Numbered from the stretch's first letter, positions 9,268 to 18,370 are shown. The stretch: 64,000 bases of DNA from Marinibacterium anthonyi (GCA_003217735.2 CP031585.1:2405501-2469500), one strand, 5' to 3'. The notes: generated by a model from the letters alone, not told the origin. Made by a program: numbers and translations.

Positions 9268-9681
9268 ATGAGACGGAATGCCCCCGTGCAACGGGTGCTG
9301 GAGGAGTTCGCGGGCACCTGGACGGTATCGCGCCGCATCTTGCAGGACGACGGGCCCGAGGCGGGATTCGAAGGCCAGGCGGTGTGGACCCCGCAGGACG
9401 GCGGGCTGGCCTACGTGGAAACCGGCCTGCTGACGATTGCCGGGCAGGGCCGGTTCGCGGCGGAACGGCGGTACTTCTGGGATGCCGACCTCAGGGTCCA
9501 TTTCGACGACGGCCGGTTCTTTCACCAGGTCCCGCCCGAGGGCGGCCGGACAGGCCATTGGTGCGATCCGGATCAGTACGACGTCGAATACGACTTTGCC
9601 GACTGGCCCGCTTTCACCACCACCTGGCAAGTCCGGGGGCCGCGAAAATCCTACCGGATGACGACCGGATACCGACGTTAG
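9268..9681 (+). CDS. DUF6314 family protein
   Basis: A 137-residue soluble protein resembling the DUF6314 family common in Rhodobacteraceae. Aromatic-rich strands are visible (LEEFAGTWTVSRRI, GLAYVETGLL, RRYFWD, DGRFFHQVPP, DQYDVEYDF), suggesting a small beta-barrel or lipocalin-like fold. The ATG at 9268 is preceded by AGGAGG. No signal peptide is seen, so it is probably cytoplasmic. The function is unknown. Confidence 0.7.
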   Translation: MRRNAPVQRVLEEFAGTWTVSRRILQDDGPEAGFEGQAVWTPQDGGLAYVETGLLTIAGQGRFAAERRYFWDADLRVHFDDGRFFHQVPPEGGRTGHWCDPDQYDVEYDFADWPAFTTTWQVRGPRKSYRMTTGYRR

Positions 9682-9769
9682 CGCCGCAGATGCGAAATGC
9701 GGCTTGCGATAGGATCGGCGCATGGGGCATCTATCGCCCAACGATACTGAAGGACTGGAGGAGTTATCC

Positions 9770-10381
9770 ATGACCCTAGCCGCAACCGCACCGTCGCTTG
9801 TCCAGGCGCTGACCCAGGCGTTCGGCCCGAAATCGGGCGCCGCGAAACGTCTTGGCCAGATCGCCCTGGTGGCATTCGGCATTCTCGTTCTGGCCGTGGC
9901 CGCGAAGATCCGCGTGCCGATGTGGCCGGTGCCGATCACCATGGGGACCTTCGCGGTGCTGACCATCGGCGCGGCCTACGGCGCGCGGCTGGGGCTGGCG
10001 ACGATCCTGGGCTACATGGCCCTGGGCGCCCTGGGCCTCGACGTCTTCGCCGGGTCCTCGGCCGAAGCCAACGGCCTGCAATACATGCTGGGCGGCACCG
10101 GCGGCTACCTTCTGGGCTATGTCATGGCGACGGTCCTGCTGGGCGCGCTGGCGCAGCGCGGCTGGGACCGGTCGGTGGGCCGCATGGCACTGGCGCTGCT
10201 GCTGGGCAACGTCATCATCTACGTGCCCGGCCTGATGTGGCTGGGCAGCCTTTACGGCTGGGACAAGCCGATCCTGCAATGGGGCCTGACGCCGTTCCTG
10301 GTGGGTGACGTGATCAAGCTGGCCCTGGCCGCGCTGATCCTGCCGGCCGCCTGGAAGCTTGTGGACCGCATCCGCGGCTGA
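9770..10381 (+). CDS. bioY: Biotin transporter BioY
   Basis: A 203-residue integral membrane protein of the BioY family, the substrate-specific S component of ECF-type biotin uptake. Six hydrophobic segments are visible, with conserved motifs VPMWPVPITMGTFAVL, GAYGARLG-like and GGTGGYLLGYV. The start at 9770 has a GGAGGAG ribosome site; the earlier in-frame ATG at 9722 would add an atypical hydrophilic leader. No bioM/bioN energy module is adjacent, as is common for solitary BioY proteins that work alone or share modules. Confidence 0.92.
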   Translation: MTLAATAPSLVQALTQAFGPKSGAAKRLGQIALVAFGILVLAVAAKIRVPMWPVPITMGTFAVLTIGAAYGARLGLATILGYMALGALGLDVFAGSSAEANGLQYMLGGTGGYLLGYVMATVLLGALAQRGWDRSVGRMALALLLGNVIIYVPGLMWLGSLYGWDKPILQWGLTPFLVGDVIKLALAALILPAAWKLVDRIRG

Positions 10382-10389
10382 CCCCGCGC

Positions 10390-10430
10390 TTCGGGGGCAG
10401 GGCGCCCCTGACGATTTGGATATCTTCGGT
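10390..10430 (+). repeat. Hairpin element downstream of bioY
   Basis: A GGGGC/GCCCC hairpin (10394-10398 with 10404-10408) is followed by an AT-richer stretch (ATTTGGATATC). It sits right after the bioY stop and resembles the hairpin-containing intergenic element at 14602-14646. It probably acts as a transcription or mRNA 3'-end signal. Confidence 0.35.
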
Positions 10431-10551
10431 CGCCGCAGCCCTTGGGCGCGGCGGCCGATTTCAGCCAAGGGATGCGCATCGGCGTACCCTCGGCCACCCG
10501 CACCCATCCCGGCCGGTCCGCGGCCCGAAGACCCGAGGTTTCGCGCCCCGC

Positions 10552-10893
10552 ATGTGGCTGCGCTCTGTCCTGTCCGCGCTTTTCCTCACGGCTGCCCTTG
10601 CCGTGACCAGCGTTGTGTCGGCGGCGATGATGGCGCCCGACCGGTCGGACGCCGCGCTGGACGCCCTTGCCGAAATCTACGGCGGTCACCTGGATGTCTG
10701 CGGTGACATGGGCGGCCCCGATCACCACTGCCCGTTCTGCCACGGCCTGCCGGAAGTGCCCGCGATCGGCTTCGATCCCGTCGTCTTCCTGCTGACACCG
10801 CATGACGGCTGGCGTCGCCAGCAAGACCTGTTCCGCGCGGCCCAGTCCCGCGATCTCAACCATTCCCCAAGGGGACCTCCGGTCCTTGCCTGA
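10552..10893 (+). CDS. DUF2946-like small secreted protein
   Basis: A 113-residue protein with an N-terminal hydrophobic signal segment (about residues 1-25) and a His/Cys cluster, DHHCPFCHGLP. The cluster resembles the DUF2946 family, small proteins often found beside TonB receptors and PepSY proteins in metal-handling operons. It is followed after about 100 nt by the PepSY membrane protein gene on the same strand, which supports the association. The Cys and His residues could bind a metal. The start codon has no strong ribosome site, so the exact N-terminus is uncertain. Confidence 0.6.
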   Translation: MWLRSVLSALFLTAALAVTSVVSAAMMAPDRSDAALDALAEIYGGHLDVCGDMGGPDHHCPFCHGLPEVPAIGFDPVVFLLTPHDGWRRQQDLFRAAQSRDLNHSPRGPPVLA

Positions 10894-10999
10894 CGGCCTT
10901 GCGCCGTCGCGATTTCCGGAAACCCGACCGGGGCGACCCATGTCGCCCGGTCTCCTTGAGTTCAGCCCGTCCGACCGGCGGGCCAATCGGAATGGATCC

Positions 11000-12348
11000 A
11001 TGACACATACCCACACCCGCGCGGCCGGTGCCGCGCTCTACCGCGCCATCTGGCGCTGGCATTTCATCGCCGGCCTCGTTGTCCTGCCCTTCGTGCTCAT
11101 CCTCGCCGTGACCGGGGGCATCTATCTGTTCAAGGACGAGATCAACGATACCGCCTACAGCCGCCTGCGGTTCGTCCAGGCTGATGGTGCCGCGCTTCTG
11201 CCGTCGCAGATCACCGAAGCGGCCTTGCAAGCCCATCCCGGCACGCTGAAGGCCTACACGCCGCCCGGCGCCCCCAACCGCAGTGCCGAGGTCGACATCC
11301 TGGGCGACGACGGGCTGCGCGACACGGTCTACGTCGATCCCCTACCGGCACTGTGCTGGGCACGCTGTGGGATGGCGGCGCGGCGGGCAGCCCCGCGATG
11401 TACGTGGTGCGCAAGTTGCATTCGCTGGAATATGTCGGCTGGTTCGGCAACCGCCTGATCGAGGCCGCCGCAGGCTGGATGGTGCTGCTGGTGGCGAGTG
11501 GCGTCTACCTGTGGTGGCCGCGCGGCCGCAAGCTGGGCACCGTGACGATCCGCGCCTCGAAAGGCCGGCCCTGGTGGCGCGACCTGCACGCGGTGACGGG
11601 CATCTACACCGGCGTCTTCATCGTCTTCCTGGCCATGACCGGCCTGCCGTGGTCGGCGGTCTGGGGTGGCAAGTTCTACGATTATGCCTATGCGCTGGGG
11701 ATCGGCATCCCCGACGGCTACTGGTCCGACGCCCCGGTGTCGACTGTGCCGGTGGCCGATGCGGTGGACCGCGCGCCCTGGATCATGGAAAAACAGCCCA
11801 TGCCGCTTTCGGGCGCGCCCCGGGGCGTGCCGCAGGCGCTGGACACCGTGGTCGCCAGGGTCGAGGACCTGGGAATCGTGGCGGGCTACGCCGTGTCGAT
11901 GCCCAATGGTCCCAAAGGGGTCTTCACCGCGTCGGTCTATCCCGATGACATCCGGGGCGAGCGGGTGATCCACCTGGACCAATACAACGGCAAGGTGCTT
12001 TACGACGCAGGGCTGGGCGATCTGGGCGCGCTGGGATGGGCCGCCGAATGGGGGATCGCCATTCACATGGGCCAGGCCTGGGGGTTGGCGAACCAGATCG
12101 TGCTGCTTCTGGCCTGCATGGCGATGGTGACGCTTTGCGTCTCGACCGCTGTCATGTGGTGGAAACGCCGGCCGGCCGGTGCCTTGGGCGTTCCGCAGGT
12201 GCCCGCAGACTGGCGCATCCCGCGCACCCTGCTGGTGATGGCCGTGGCCGCCGGGATCTTCTTTCCGCTGGTCGGCCTGTCGATGCTGATCCTTGCCGCG
12301 GTCGAACTTGTCGCGGCACTGGCCAACCGCCGCGCGCGCATGGCGTGA
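11000..12348 (+). pseudogene. PepSY-associated transmembrane protein, split by a 1-nt frameshift
   Basis: The N-terminal part (from ATG 11000) carries the first membrane helix of a PepSY_TM protein (WRWHFIAGLVVLPFVLILAVTGG) and a PepSY-like segment. It then loses homology after VYVDP and would stop at 11458. The rest of the family (LGTLWDGGAAG, HSLEYVGWFGNRLIE, three further helices, WWKRRPAG) continues in the -1 frame to 12348. One base is missing in the stretch 11336-11352 near CCCC. PepSY_TM proteins sit in the inner membrane and are linked to iron-siderophore reduction. Either the gene is inactivated, a sequencing error is present, or the frames are joined by slippage. Confidence 0.8.
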
Positions 12349-12381
12349 CCCCTGACAGCCGCCCGTCACTGCGGCCGCCTG

Positions 12382-13593
12382 TCACACCAGCCGCGTTTCG
12401 ACCAGGGCGCCCTGTTCCAGTGTCCGGTGCACCGGGCACTTGTCGGCAATCTCCAGCAGCCGCGCGCGCTGGTCGCCGTCCAGGGCGCCTTCCAGCCGGA
12501 TCAGCCGGGTGAAATGGTCGACCTTGGCGGTGCTGCCCGGCTTCGCGTCCTGGGCATGGACCTTGTCGTGGGTCACGTCGACGACGACGTTCTCCAGCGC
12601 CCAGGCCCGGCGGCGCGCATAGATCCGGATGGTCATCGACGTACACGCCCCCAACCCCGCCGCCAGCAACCCGTAGGGCGACGGACCCCGGTTGGTCCCG
12701 CCATAGGCCTCGGGTTCGTCGGCGACCATGGTGTGATCAGGCCCCCAGGCGACATCCTGCGGAAAGCCCTTCGGATCCGCCTCCGCCACCCGCACGATCC
12801 CTTCCGGCGCGCCCGGTGGCGGGGCGGGCGGGCGCAATTCCAGGTAACGCGCGGCCCAGGCGGCGATGACGGTGGCGGCGTATTCGGCATCCTGCGCGCG
12901 CGTGATCAGGTGATCGGCGTCATCCAGCGTCACGAAGCTTTTGGGATGCATGGCGGCGTTGAAAAGGTGGCTGGCATTGTCGATCCCCACCGTTTGGTCC
13001 CGTGGCGCGTGCAGGATCAGCAGCGCGGCGCGCAGGTCGTGCAGCGCATCGTCCAGGTTCACCTGCGAGATATCTTCGAGAAAATGCGCGCCGATGCAAA
13101 ATGTGCGCCCCGCCAGGTCCACCTCGGCCCGGCCCCGGTCCAGGATCGCGTCGACCCGGTGCGCGAACCGGTCGATGACATGGGACGGATCCGCCGGCGC
13201 GCCCAGGGTCGCCACCGCCCGAATCGACGGGATCCGCGCCCGCGCCCGGATCACCGCCGCCCCGCCCAGCGAATGGCCGATCAGCAGCGCCGGCGCCATG
13301 TCGCGGCTTTCGAGGTAACGCGCGGCCAGCACCAGGTCCTCGACATTGGACCTGAAGGTGGTGTTGGCGAACTCGCCCCCGGAATCGCCCAGCCCGGTGA
13401 AATCGAATCGCAGCACGGCAAACCCGATCGACGCCAGCTTGCCGGCGATCCGGCGTGCGGCGGGGATGTCCTTGGAACAGCTGAAACAATGGGCAAAAAG
13501 GGCCGTGGCCAGGACCGGTCCGGCGGGCCGATCCAGCCGCGCATCAAGGCGCGAACCGTCATGGCCGACAAAGGTGACGCGTTCGGTGGGCAT
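12382..13593 (-). CDS. Bifunctional alpha/beta hydrolase - OsmC family protein
   Basis: A 403-residue fusion. Residues about 1-255 form an alpha/beta hydrolase with the nucleophile elbow GHSLGG and a HCFSCSKD segment. Residues about 270-403 form an OsmC/Ohr-like domain (GLLAAGLGACTSMTIRIYA, DKCPVHRTLEQG) with two conserved cysteines that in this family reduce organic hydroperoxides. The fused architecture is known in proteobacteria; the substrate is unknown. The start at 13593 (MPTERVTF) matches the family. It converges on the PepSY gene and diverges from the EEP-family gene. Confidence 0.88.
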   Translation of the reverse strand: MPTERVTFVGHDGSRLDARLDRPAGPVLATALFAHCFSCSKDIPAARRIAGKLASIGFAVLRFDFTGLGDSGGEFANTTFRSNVEDLVLAARYLESRDMAPALLIGHSLGGAAVIRARARIPSIRAVATLGAPADPSHVIDRFAHRVDAILDRGRAEVDLAGRTFCIGAHFLEDISQVNLDDALHDLRAALLILHAPRDQTVGIDNASHLFNAAMHPKSFVTLDDADHLITRAQDAEYAATVIAAWAARYLELRPPAPPPGAPEGIVRVAEADPKGFPQDVAWGPDHTMVADEPEAYGGTNRGPSPYGLLAAGLGACTSMTIRIYARRRAWALENVVVDVTHDKVHAQDAKPGSTAKVDHFTRLIRLEGALDGDQRARLLEIADKCPVHRTLEQGALVETRLV

Positions 13594-13664
13594 GGGCGTG
13601 GACTCCTCGGGAGAACCCTGTACAGATCTCTTCCGATGAAGGACACGAACAAGGCAAGTATAGG

Positions 13665-14561
13665 ATGCGTCACGTGATGGTGAGCCTGACACGTGTCCTG
13701 TGCGTGGCCGCTCTGCTGATACTTTTGGCGGGGTTCGCGGGCTCGGTGCATCCGCTGGGCGACAGCCTTGTCGTTTTCGCGGTCCCCGCCGCGGTGCTGG
13801 TGGCGCTGACCATCTGGTTCACCGGCTGGCACTGGCGGGTGATCCTGATCCTGGCCTTCTCCGTCGTGGCGCTGCTGGCGGTCCGCCTGGTCGCGCTGGC
13901 CGATCGGGGCGATGCGCCCGAGGACGCGCTGGTTCTCTACCAGAAGAACATGCGCTACGAAGCCCGCGACCGGTCGGACCTTCTGGCCGACATCAAGGCC
14001 TCGGGCGCCGGGGTCGTCACCCTGCAAGAGGTCAGCGAACCCAACGCGGCCGTGCTGAAGGCGCTGTCGGACCGGATGCCCAGCCAACTCCTGTGTCCCG
14101 GCGCGCCCACCGGCGGCGTGGCGGTCCTGTCCTCTTTGCCGCGCGGCCCCGCGGAACCGGTCTGCGCCGGCGACGACCGCATGGCGGCGCTGCAGGTGAT
14201 GACCGTCGATGGCCCGGTCTGGCTGGTGTCGCTGCATCTGCGCTGGCCCTGGCCGCAGGACCAGGCCCGTCAGGCCGAACGCCTGGCCACGCGGCTTCAA
14301 TCGCTGGAGGGGCGCGTCATCGTCAGCGGCGATTTCAACAACACCCACTGGTCCTACAGCCTGCGCCGCATCGGCGATGCCACCCGCACCCGCCGGATCC
14401 ACCCGGTCCAGCCCAGCTTTACCCTGCCGTACCTGCCCATCGGTATTACCATCGACCATATCCTGGTGCCGAACGACATTGCCGGCCAGGTGATCCGCCG
14501 GCCCAAATTCGCCTCGGACCACCATGGCCTTGTCGCCCGCATCGGCATCTCCCCGCGCTGA
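13665..14561 (+). CDS. Membrane-anchored endonuclease/exonuclease/phosphatase (EEP) family protein
   Basis: A 298-residue protein with three N-terminal membrane helices (about residues 7-72) followed by an EEP catalytic domain facing the periplasm. Metal and catalytic motifs are visible: LQEVSE (metal-binding Glu), SLHLRWP, SGDFNNTHW, IDHILV and SDHHGL. Relatives cleave phosphodiesters of nucleic acids, sphingomyelin or inositol phosphates; the substrate is not evident here. ATG 13665 is used, and ATG 13677 is an alternative. Confidence 0.82.
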   Translation: MRHVMVSLTRVLCVAALLILLAGFAGSVHPLGDSLVVFAVPAAVLVALTIWFTGWHWRVILILAFSVVALLAVRLVALADRGDAPEDALVLYQKNMRYEARDRSDLLADIKASGAGVVTLQEVSEPNAAVLKALSDRMPSQLLCPGAPTGGVAVLSSLPRGPAEPVCAGDDRMAALQVMTVDGPVWLVSLHLRWPWPQDQARQAERLATRLQSLEGRVIVSGDFNNTHWSYSLRRIGDATRTRRIHPVQPSFTLPYLPIGITIDHILVPNDIAGQVIRRPKFASDHHGLVARIGISPR

Positions 14562-14601
14562 ACATCCGTCGCCCGCCCCCAGTCTTCATCCTTGCAAAAA
14601 T

Positions 14602-14646
14602 ACTCCCGGGGGAGTCCCGCGCCAGGAGGACGGGGGCAGCGCCCCC
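14602..14646. repeat. REP-like intergenic element with two hairpins
   Basis: CTCCC/GGGAG arms around 14603-14614 and GGGGGC/GCCCCC arms (14632-14637 and 14641-14646) follow a CTTGCAAAAATA stretch. The combination lies in the 153-nt gap after the EEP gene. To my knowledge, similar strings occur in many intergenic regions of Rhodobacteraceae, so it is probably a dispersed element that can serve as a 3'-end signal. Confidence 0.5.
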
Positions 14647-14714
14647 GAAAGATGCCGCGAGGTCGCCGCCCGATCGCGATTGCGGCACCGAAGAAACCTT
14701 TCTAACGTCCCGGC

Positions 14715-15446
14715 ATGACTGGCATCTTTCAGAACACCATCCCCTACGATCACACCAGGCCGCTGCCGCTTCCCGGCATCCGCCCCCTGGGCGATGCCCC
14801 CTGGATCACCCGGGACGAAGCGCATGACGGTCAGATGGCCGAACGCGACCGCCTGATCGCCACGCAGCGCGACAAGGTGATCGCGATGGATGCCCCCGCG
14901 CGGGCGGCGGTGCTGGAACTGCTCGACCGGATCCTCGCGGATCACTACCCCGATGCCCTGGACACGGTCACCCGGCCCGACGGGGTTTCCGTGCCCATCG
15001 ACCGCGGCGATCCGATGGCCACGCTGGGCCGGCTGGTGCAGGAGGATCTGTGCATCCTGCAAAAGCGCGGCGACGAACATGTGCTGAAGGCGGCCGCGCT
15101 GTGCTTTCCGGCCAGCTGGACGCTGACCGAGAAGATCAATCGCCCGATGATCGCCATCCACATCCCGGTGGAGTCCTACGACGACAACATCGCGCGCCGG
15201 GTCCAGCGGCTGTTCGACGGGATCCAGGTGGGCAGGCCGCTGTGGCGGTTCAACGTGCTGAACTACGCCGACCCGGCGCTGTACCAGCCGCTCAGCGAAA
15301 CCGCGCCCAAGGTCCATCACGGAGACGTGCCAAAACCCTACCTGCGCAGCGAACGCCAATGCCTGATCCGCCTGCCGGAAAGCCGGGCGGTGGTCTTTGC
15401 CATCCACACCTTCCTCGTCCCCAAGGACCGGCTGGCGCAGCCCTAG
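14715..15446 (+). CDS. DUF3445 / heme-dependent oxidative N-demethylase-like protein
   Basis: A 243-residue protein of the DUF3445 family (HODM alpha-subunit-like), related to a heme-dependent oxidative N-demethylase acting on small amines such as dimethylamine. Family features visible are LVQEDLCILQKR, FPASWTLTEKIN, IHIPVESYDDNI, WRFNVLNY and LRSERQCLIRLP. It is monocistronic; the partner subunits of the characterised enzyme are not in the window, so the true reaction may differ. Its stop overlaps the convergent lytic transglycosylase stop by 4 nt (CTAG). Confidence 0.8.
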   Translation: MTGIFQNTIPYDHTRPLPLPGIRPLGDAPWITRDEAHDGQMAERDRLIATQRDKVIAMDAPARAAVLELLDRILADHYPDALDTVTRPDGVSVPIDRGDPMATLGRLVQEDLCILQKRGDEHVLKAAALCFPASWTLTEKINRPMIAIHIPVESYDDNIARRVQRLFDGIQVGRPLWRFNVLNYADPALYQPLSETAPKVHHGDVPKPYLRSERQCLIRLPESRAVVFAIHTFLVPKDRLAQP

Positions 15447-16234
15447 CTGTCGATCTTGGCCGCCACGATGGCGATGGTCTGCTGATAGACCGTCGCCGCG
15501 TTCCACTGCTTGAGAACCTCGTAATTAGGCTCACCCGGCTGGTATCCCTGTCCCGGCTGCCACCCCTTCTGGCGCAGGTAATTCGCGGTCGAGGCCATGG
15601 CGTCCGACAGGTCGTAGAAATCCACCCGACCGTCGCCGTTGCCGTCCACGCCGTAGGCCAGCGCATTGCCCGGCAGGAACTGGGTATGCCCCAGCTCGCC
15701 ATGCCGAGCACCCTGGGTCGACAGGGTGATGGACCCCTGGTCCACCAGCTTCAGCGCGCCGATCGCATGGGGGATGAAGAAATCCGACCGCCGGCAATCG
15801 TAGGCCAGCGTCACGATGGCCGACACCACCTGCGTGTCGCCCATGAAATTGCCAAATCCGGTTTCCATCCCGTGGATGGTGATCAACACGCCCGAAGGCA
15901 CCCCGTAGATCCGTTCAAGCGAGGCATAGAACTGCGGGTTGGACGCCTTGCGCTTGCGGCCCTGGCTGGCGATCACGTTGGCGCCGCGGATCTCCATGAA
16001 CTTGTCCAGCGAATACGTGAAGCTTTTCTGGTTGCGGTCCGCGGCGATGGTCCTGGATGAATACTGGGCCTGCGCCAGCGCGGTCAGCCCCGCCTGACCG
16101 ACCCCGTTCTGCTGGGCGGTGCGGGCGAAATCCGTTTTCCAGGCTTCGAACCCCGAACTGGTGTTGCCGCAGGACGCGGCCTGGACAGCCCCCGCGATCA
16201 GACTGGCCAGCACGGCCGCGAATAGAATGCGCAT
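15443..16234 (-). CDS. Lytic murein transglycosylase (MltB/SLT_2 type)
   Basis: A 263-residue secreted peptidoglycan lytic transglycosylase. A signal peptide (about residues 1-20, ending VQAAS) precedes the SLT_2 domain with the catalytic glutamate in IHGMETGFGNFMGD and the conserved GELGHTQFLPGNAL and GVDGNGDGRVDFYDL segments. It cleaves glycan strands with formation of 1,6-anhydroMurNAc. The protein is shorter than enterobacterial MltB and lacks a lipobox, so it is probably soluble in the periplasm. The start at 16234 (MRILFAAV) begins the signal peptide. Confidence 0.88.
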   Translation of the reverse strand: MRILFAAVLASLIAGAVQAASCGNTSSGFEAWKTDFARTAQQNGVGQAGLTALAQAQYSSRTIAADRNQKSFTYSLDKFMEIRGANVIASQGRKRKASNPQFYASLERIYGVPSGVLITIHGMETGFGNFMGDTQVVSAIVTLAYDCRRSDFFIPHAIGALKLVDQGSITLSTQGARHGELGHTQFLPGNALAYGVDGNGDGRVDFYDLSDAMASTANYLRQKGWQPGQGYQPGEPNYEVLKQWNAATVYQQTIAIVAAKIDS

Positions 16235-16353
16235 ATGGATATCCCTGATCAAAATTGCCTGCTGAGAAGGTATCGCAGCGACATGAATCGACCAATGAAA
16301 AACACGGATAAGGGGTTATCCGGGGTCCGTGGGCGCAATCGGGACCGCGCCGG

Positions 16354-17598
16354 TCAGGCAAAGGCGTCGTGCGCGGCCAGCGCCAGGCCGTCGGCCACCC
16401 CGGTCAGCGCCTTGCCGCTTTCGATGCGCGCGGCGGGGCAGACCAGGTGCACCGCCATCTGAACGGCCCGCATCAGGGACGAGCCTCCGACCAGCACGAT
16501 CCGGTCCACCGCCTCGGGTGCGATCTGCGACAAGGCCAGCGTTTCGGCAGCGGCCTCGGCAATGCCGGTCACGGAGTCGGTCAGGGCGGCCCGCAGGTCG
16601 TCTTCGGTCAGCGGCACCGACAGCCCGCGTTCGACCATGCCCATCGCGATCCGCGCCGCTTCGCCGGCATTCACCGCGATCTTGCCGCGTTCGACCGAAA
16701 ACGCCAGGTCGTGGCCCAGTTCCTCTTCCAGCACCTTGACCAGGCGGTTCAGCTTGGCCGGTTCGACCGCCTGGCGGGCCAGTTCATGGGCCATGCGCCG
16801 GGTTTCGGGAGTGTAAAGGAAGGGGATCATCGCCCAGGTCGCCAGGTCGTTGAAGATCCGCGTCGGCGCGGGCAGGGCGTCCTGGCCCAGCGTGTTGCGG
16901 ATCAGGCTGCCCCGGCCAAGTTCGGGCATGACGTGGTCGATGCCGATGCGCCGGTCGAAATCGGTGCCGCCGATGCGCACGCCGTGGCTGGCCAGGATCG
17001 TGGTCGTCCCGTTTTCATCCTGGCGGAAAGCGGTAAAGTCCGACGTCCCGCCGCCGATATCGACGATCAGCCCCAGACCCGGCGCGGGCTGGGTGGCGCG
17101 CAGGGCGGCTTCGGGTTCGTACATGAACCGCACGTCCTGGAACCCCGCAGCCTGGTAACAGGCGCGCAGGTCGTCTTCGGCGCGCAGATTGCGGTCGGGA
17201 TCGGCGCTGTGGAACCGCACGGGGCGACCGGACAGCGCATGGGTGAACTCGTGCCCGACGGCGGCTTCGGACCGTTGCTTCACCTCGGACAGGAATCGCG
17301 CGATGATCTGGACGAAGGTGATCCGCCGCCCCTGGATGCGCCGTTCCTCGTGCATCAGGGACGTGCCCAGCACGCTTTTCAGCGCCCGCATGAACCGGCC
17401 TTCCTCGCCCTCGATCAGCGCGCGCGTCGCGCGGCTTCCGATGTCCATGTGGGTACCGTCGTCCTCGAAGAAGACTGCGGTGGGCAGGGTCTGTTCGCCC
17501 GGTTCCAGTTCGATCAGATGGGGCCGGCCATCGACGGCGATGCCGGCGGCGGAATTCGAGGTGCCGAAATCGATGCCGAGTGTCGCGGGCGCAGGCAT
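16354..17598 (-). CDS. Short Hsp70 family protein (YegD-like)
   Basis: A 414-residue protein containing essentially only the Hsp70 ATPase domain: GIDFGTSNSAAG (phosphate 1), VDIGGGTSDFTAF (phosphate 2) and LVGGSSLMRAVQ (adenosine site). The substrate-binding domain and lid of DnaK are absent, as in E. coli YegD. It is probably a cytoplasmic ATPase of unknown client specificity. It lies 119 nt after the lytic transglycosylase start on the same strand and has no evident J-protein partner nearby. Confidence 0.88.
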   Translation of the reverse strand: MPAPATLGIDFGTSNSAAGIAVDGRPHLIELEPGEQTLPTAVFFEDDGTHMDIGSRATRALIEGEEGRFMRALKSVLGTSLMHEERRIQGRRITFVQIIARFLSEVKQRSEAAVGHEFTHALSGRPVRFHSADPDRNLRAEDDLRACYQAAGFQDVRFMYEPEAALRATQPAPGLGLIVDIGGGTSDFTAFRQDENGTTTILASHGVRIGGTDFDRRIGIDHVMPELGRGSLIRNTLGQDALPAPTRIFNDLATWAMIPFLYTPETRRMAHELARQAVEPAKLNRLVKVLEEELGHDLAFSVERGKIAVNAGEAARIAMGMVERGLSVPLTEDDLRAALTDSVTGIAEAAAETLALSQIAPEAVDRIVLVGGSSLMRAVQMAVHLVCPAARIESGKALTGVADGLALAAHDAFA

Positions 17599-17769
17599 GG
17601 CGGATCTCCGGAAGCGTTTGGGGCGCGTTGTGGGGGCTGGAAGGGCGCCCGATTATCGCAGCGTCATCGGGGCGGCAAGGGTAAAACCGGCCGGGGCCCG
17701 CACAGCGTCCATTGCACCCGCCGCTGCCCTGGGCCTTGCTGAAACAGGCAGCAGGAAAGGACCCGCCCG

Positions 17770-18282
17770 ATGATCGTACGACCCGCAACCGCAGAAGACG
17801 CCCCAAAGCTGAGCGAGGTCCTTCAGGCCCTTGTCGCCGCCGGAAAACGCCGCACGCCGGCCGATCCGGATTTCGTGCTGGACCATTACATCGCAGCCCC
17901 CGTGGGCATCCGCTGTTCCGTGGCCATCGACACAGATGGGCAACATACAGACGGGCAAGCCACAGACGGGCAAGACGCGGTTGGGCGCATTCTGGGGTTC
18001 CAGTCGCTGAAACGGGCGGAGGCGGGCAACCCCTATGACACGCCCATCGGCTGGGGGATCATCGGCACCCACGTGCGGCCCGATGCGGCGCGGCGCGGTG
18101 TCGGGCGCGCGCTGTTCGCCTCGACGCTTGATGCGGCGCAAGCTGCGGGGCTTCCCGCGATCGAGGCGTATATCTCGGCCACCAACGCGGGCGCGATCGC
18201 CTATTACGGATCGCTGGGGTTCGAAACCTATCGCCCTGTCGACGGCGTCGACTGCCGGCGTCTTCTGGTCACGCCGCTTTGA
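17770..18282 (+). CDS. GNAT family N-acetyltransferase
   Basis: A 170-residue acetyltransferase with the GNAT fold: acetyl-CoA-binding segment HVRPDAARRGVGRALFAS (R/Q-x-x-G-x-G/A) and the C-terminal ATNAGAIAYYGSLGFETYR. A loop at about residues 54-69 carries three tandem pentapeptide units (DTDGQ, HTDGQ, ATDGQ) from a 15-bp DNA repeat, which is unusual for the family. It converges on glnA, with a shared hairpin terminator between them. The substrate is unknown. Confidence 0.85.
   Translation: MIVRPATAEDAPKLSEVLQALVAAGKRRTPADPDFVLDHYIAAPVGIRCSVAIDTDGQHTDGQATDGQDAVGRILGFQSLKRAEAGNPYDTPIGWGIIGTHVRPDAARRGVGRALFASTLDAAQAAGLPAIEAYISATNAGAIAYYGSLGFETYRPVDGVDCRRLLVTPL
17929..17973 (+). repeat. Three tandem 15-bp units inside the GNAT gene
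   Basis: Units start at 17929, 17944 and 17959 and share the core ACAGAYGGGCAA. Each keeps the reading frame and encodes xTDGQ. The repeat probably arose by slippage and may vary in copy number between strains. Confidence 0.75.
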
Positions 18283-18325
18283 AGGCACCACATCGGGACC
18301 GCCTCATCAGTCATTGATGCAAAAG

Positions 18326-18350
18326 AAAAGGGCGCCACAAGGGCGCCCTT
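18326..18350. terminator. Bidirectional terminator between GNAT gene and glnA
   Basis: Arms AAGGGCGCC and GGCGCCCTT are followed on the minus strand by TTTTCTTTT, ideal for glnA termination. The hairpin is also positioned 40-70 nt past the GNAT stop. Confidence 0.8.
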
Positions 18351-18370
18351 TCCGCGAAACTGCCGAGGGA

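Noticed and set aside
9682-9769. Biotin-repressor (BioR) box upstream of bioY
   Set aside because: No TTATMKATAA-like site could be found in the leader; only a ribosome site is evident.
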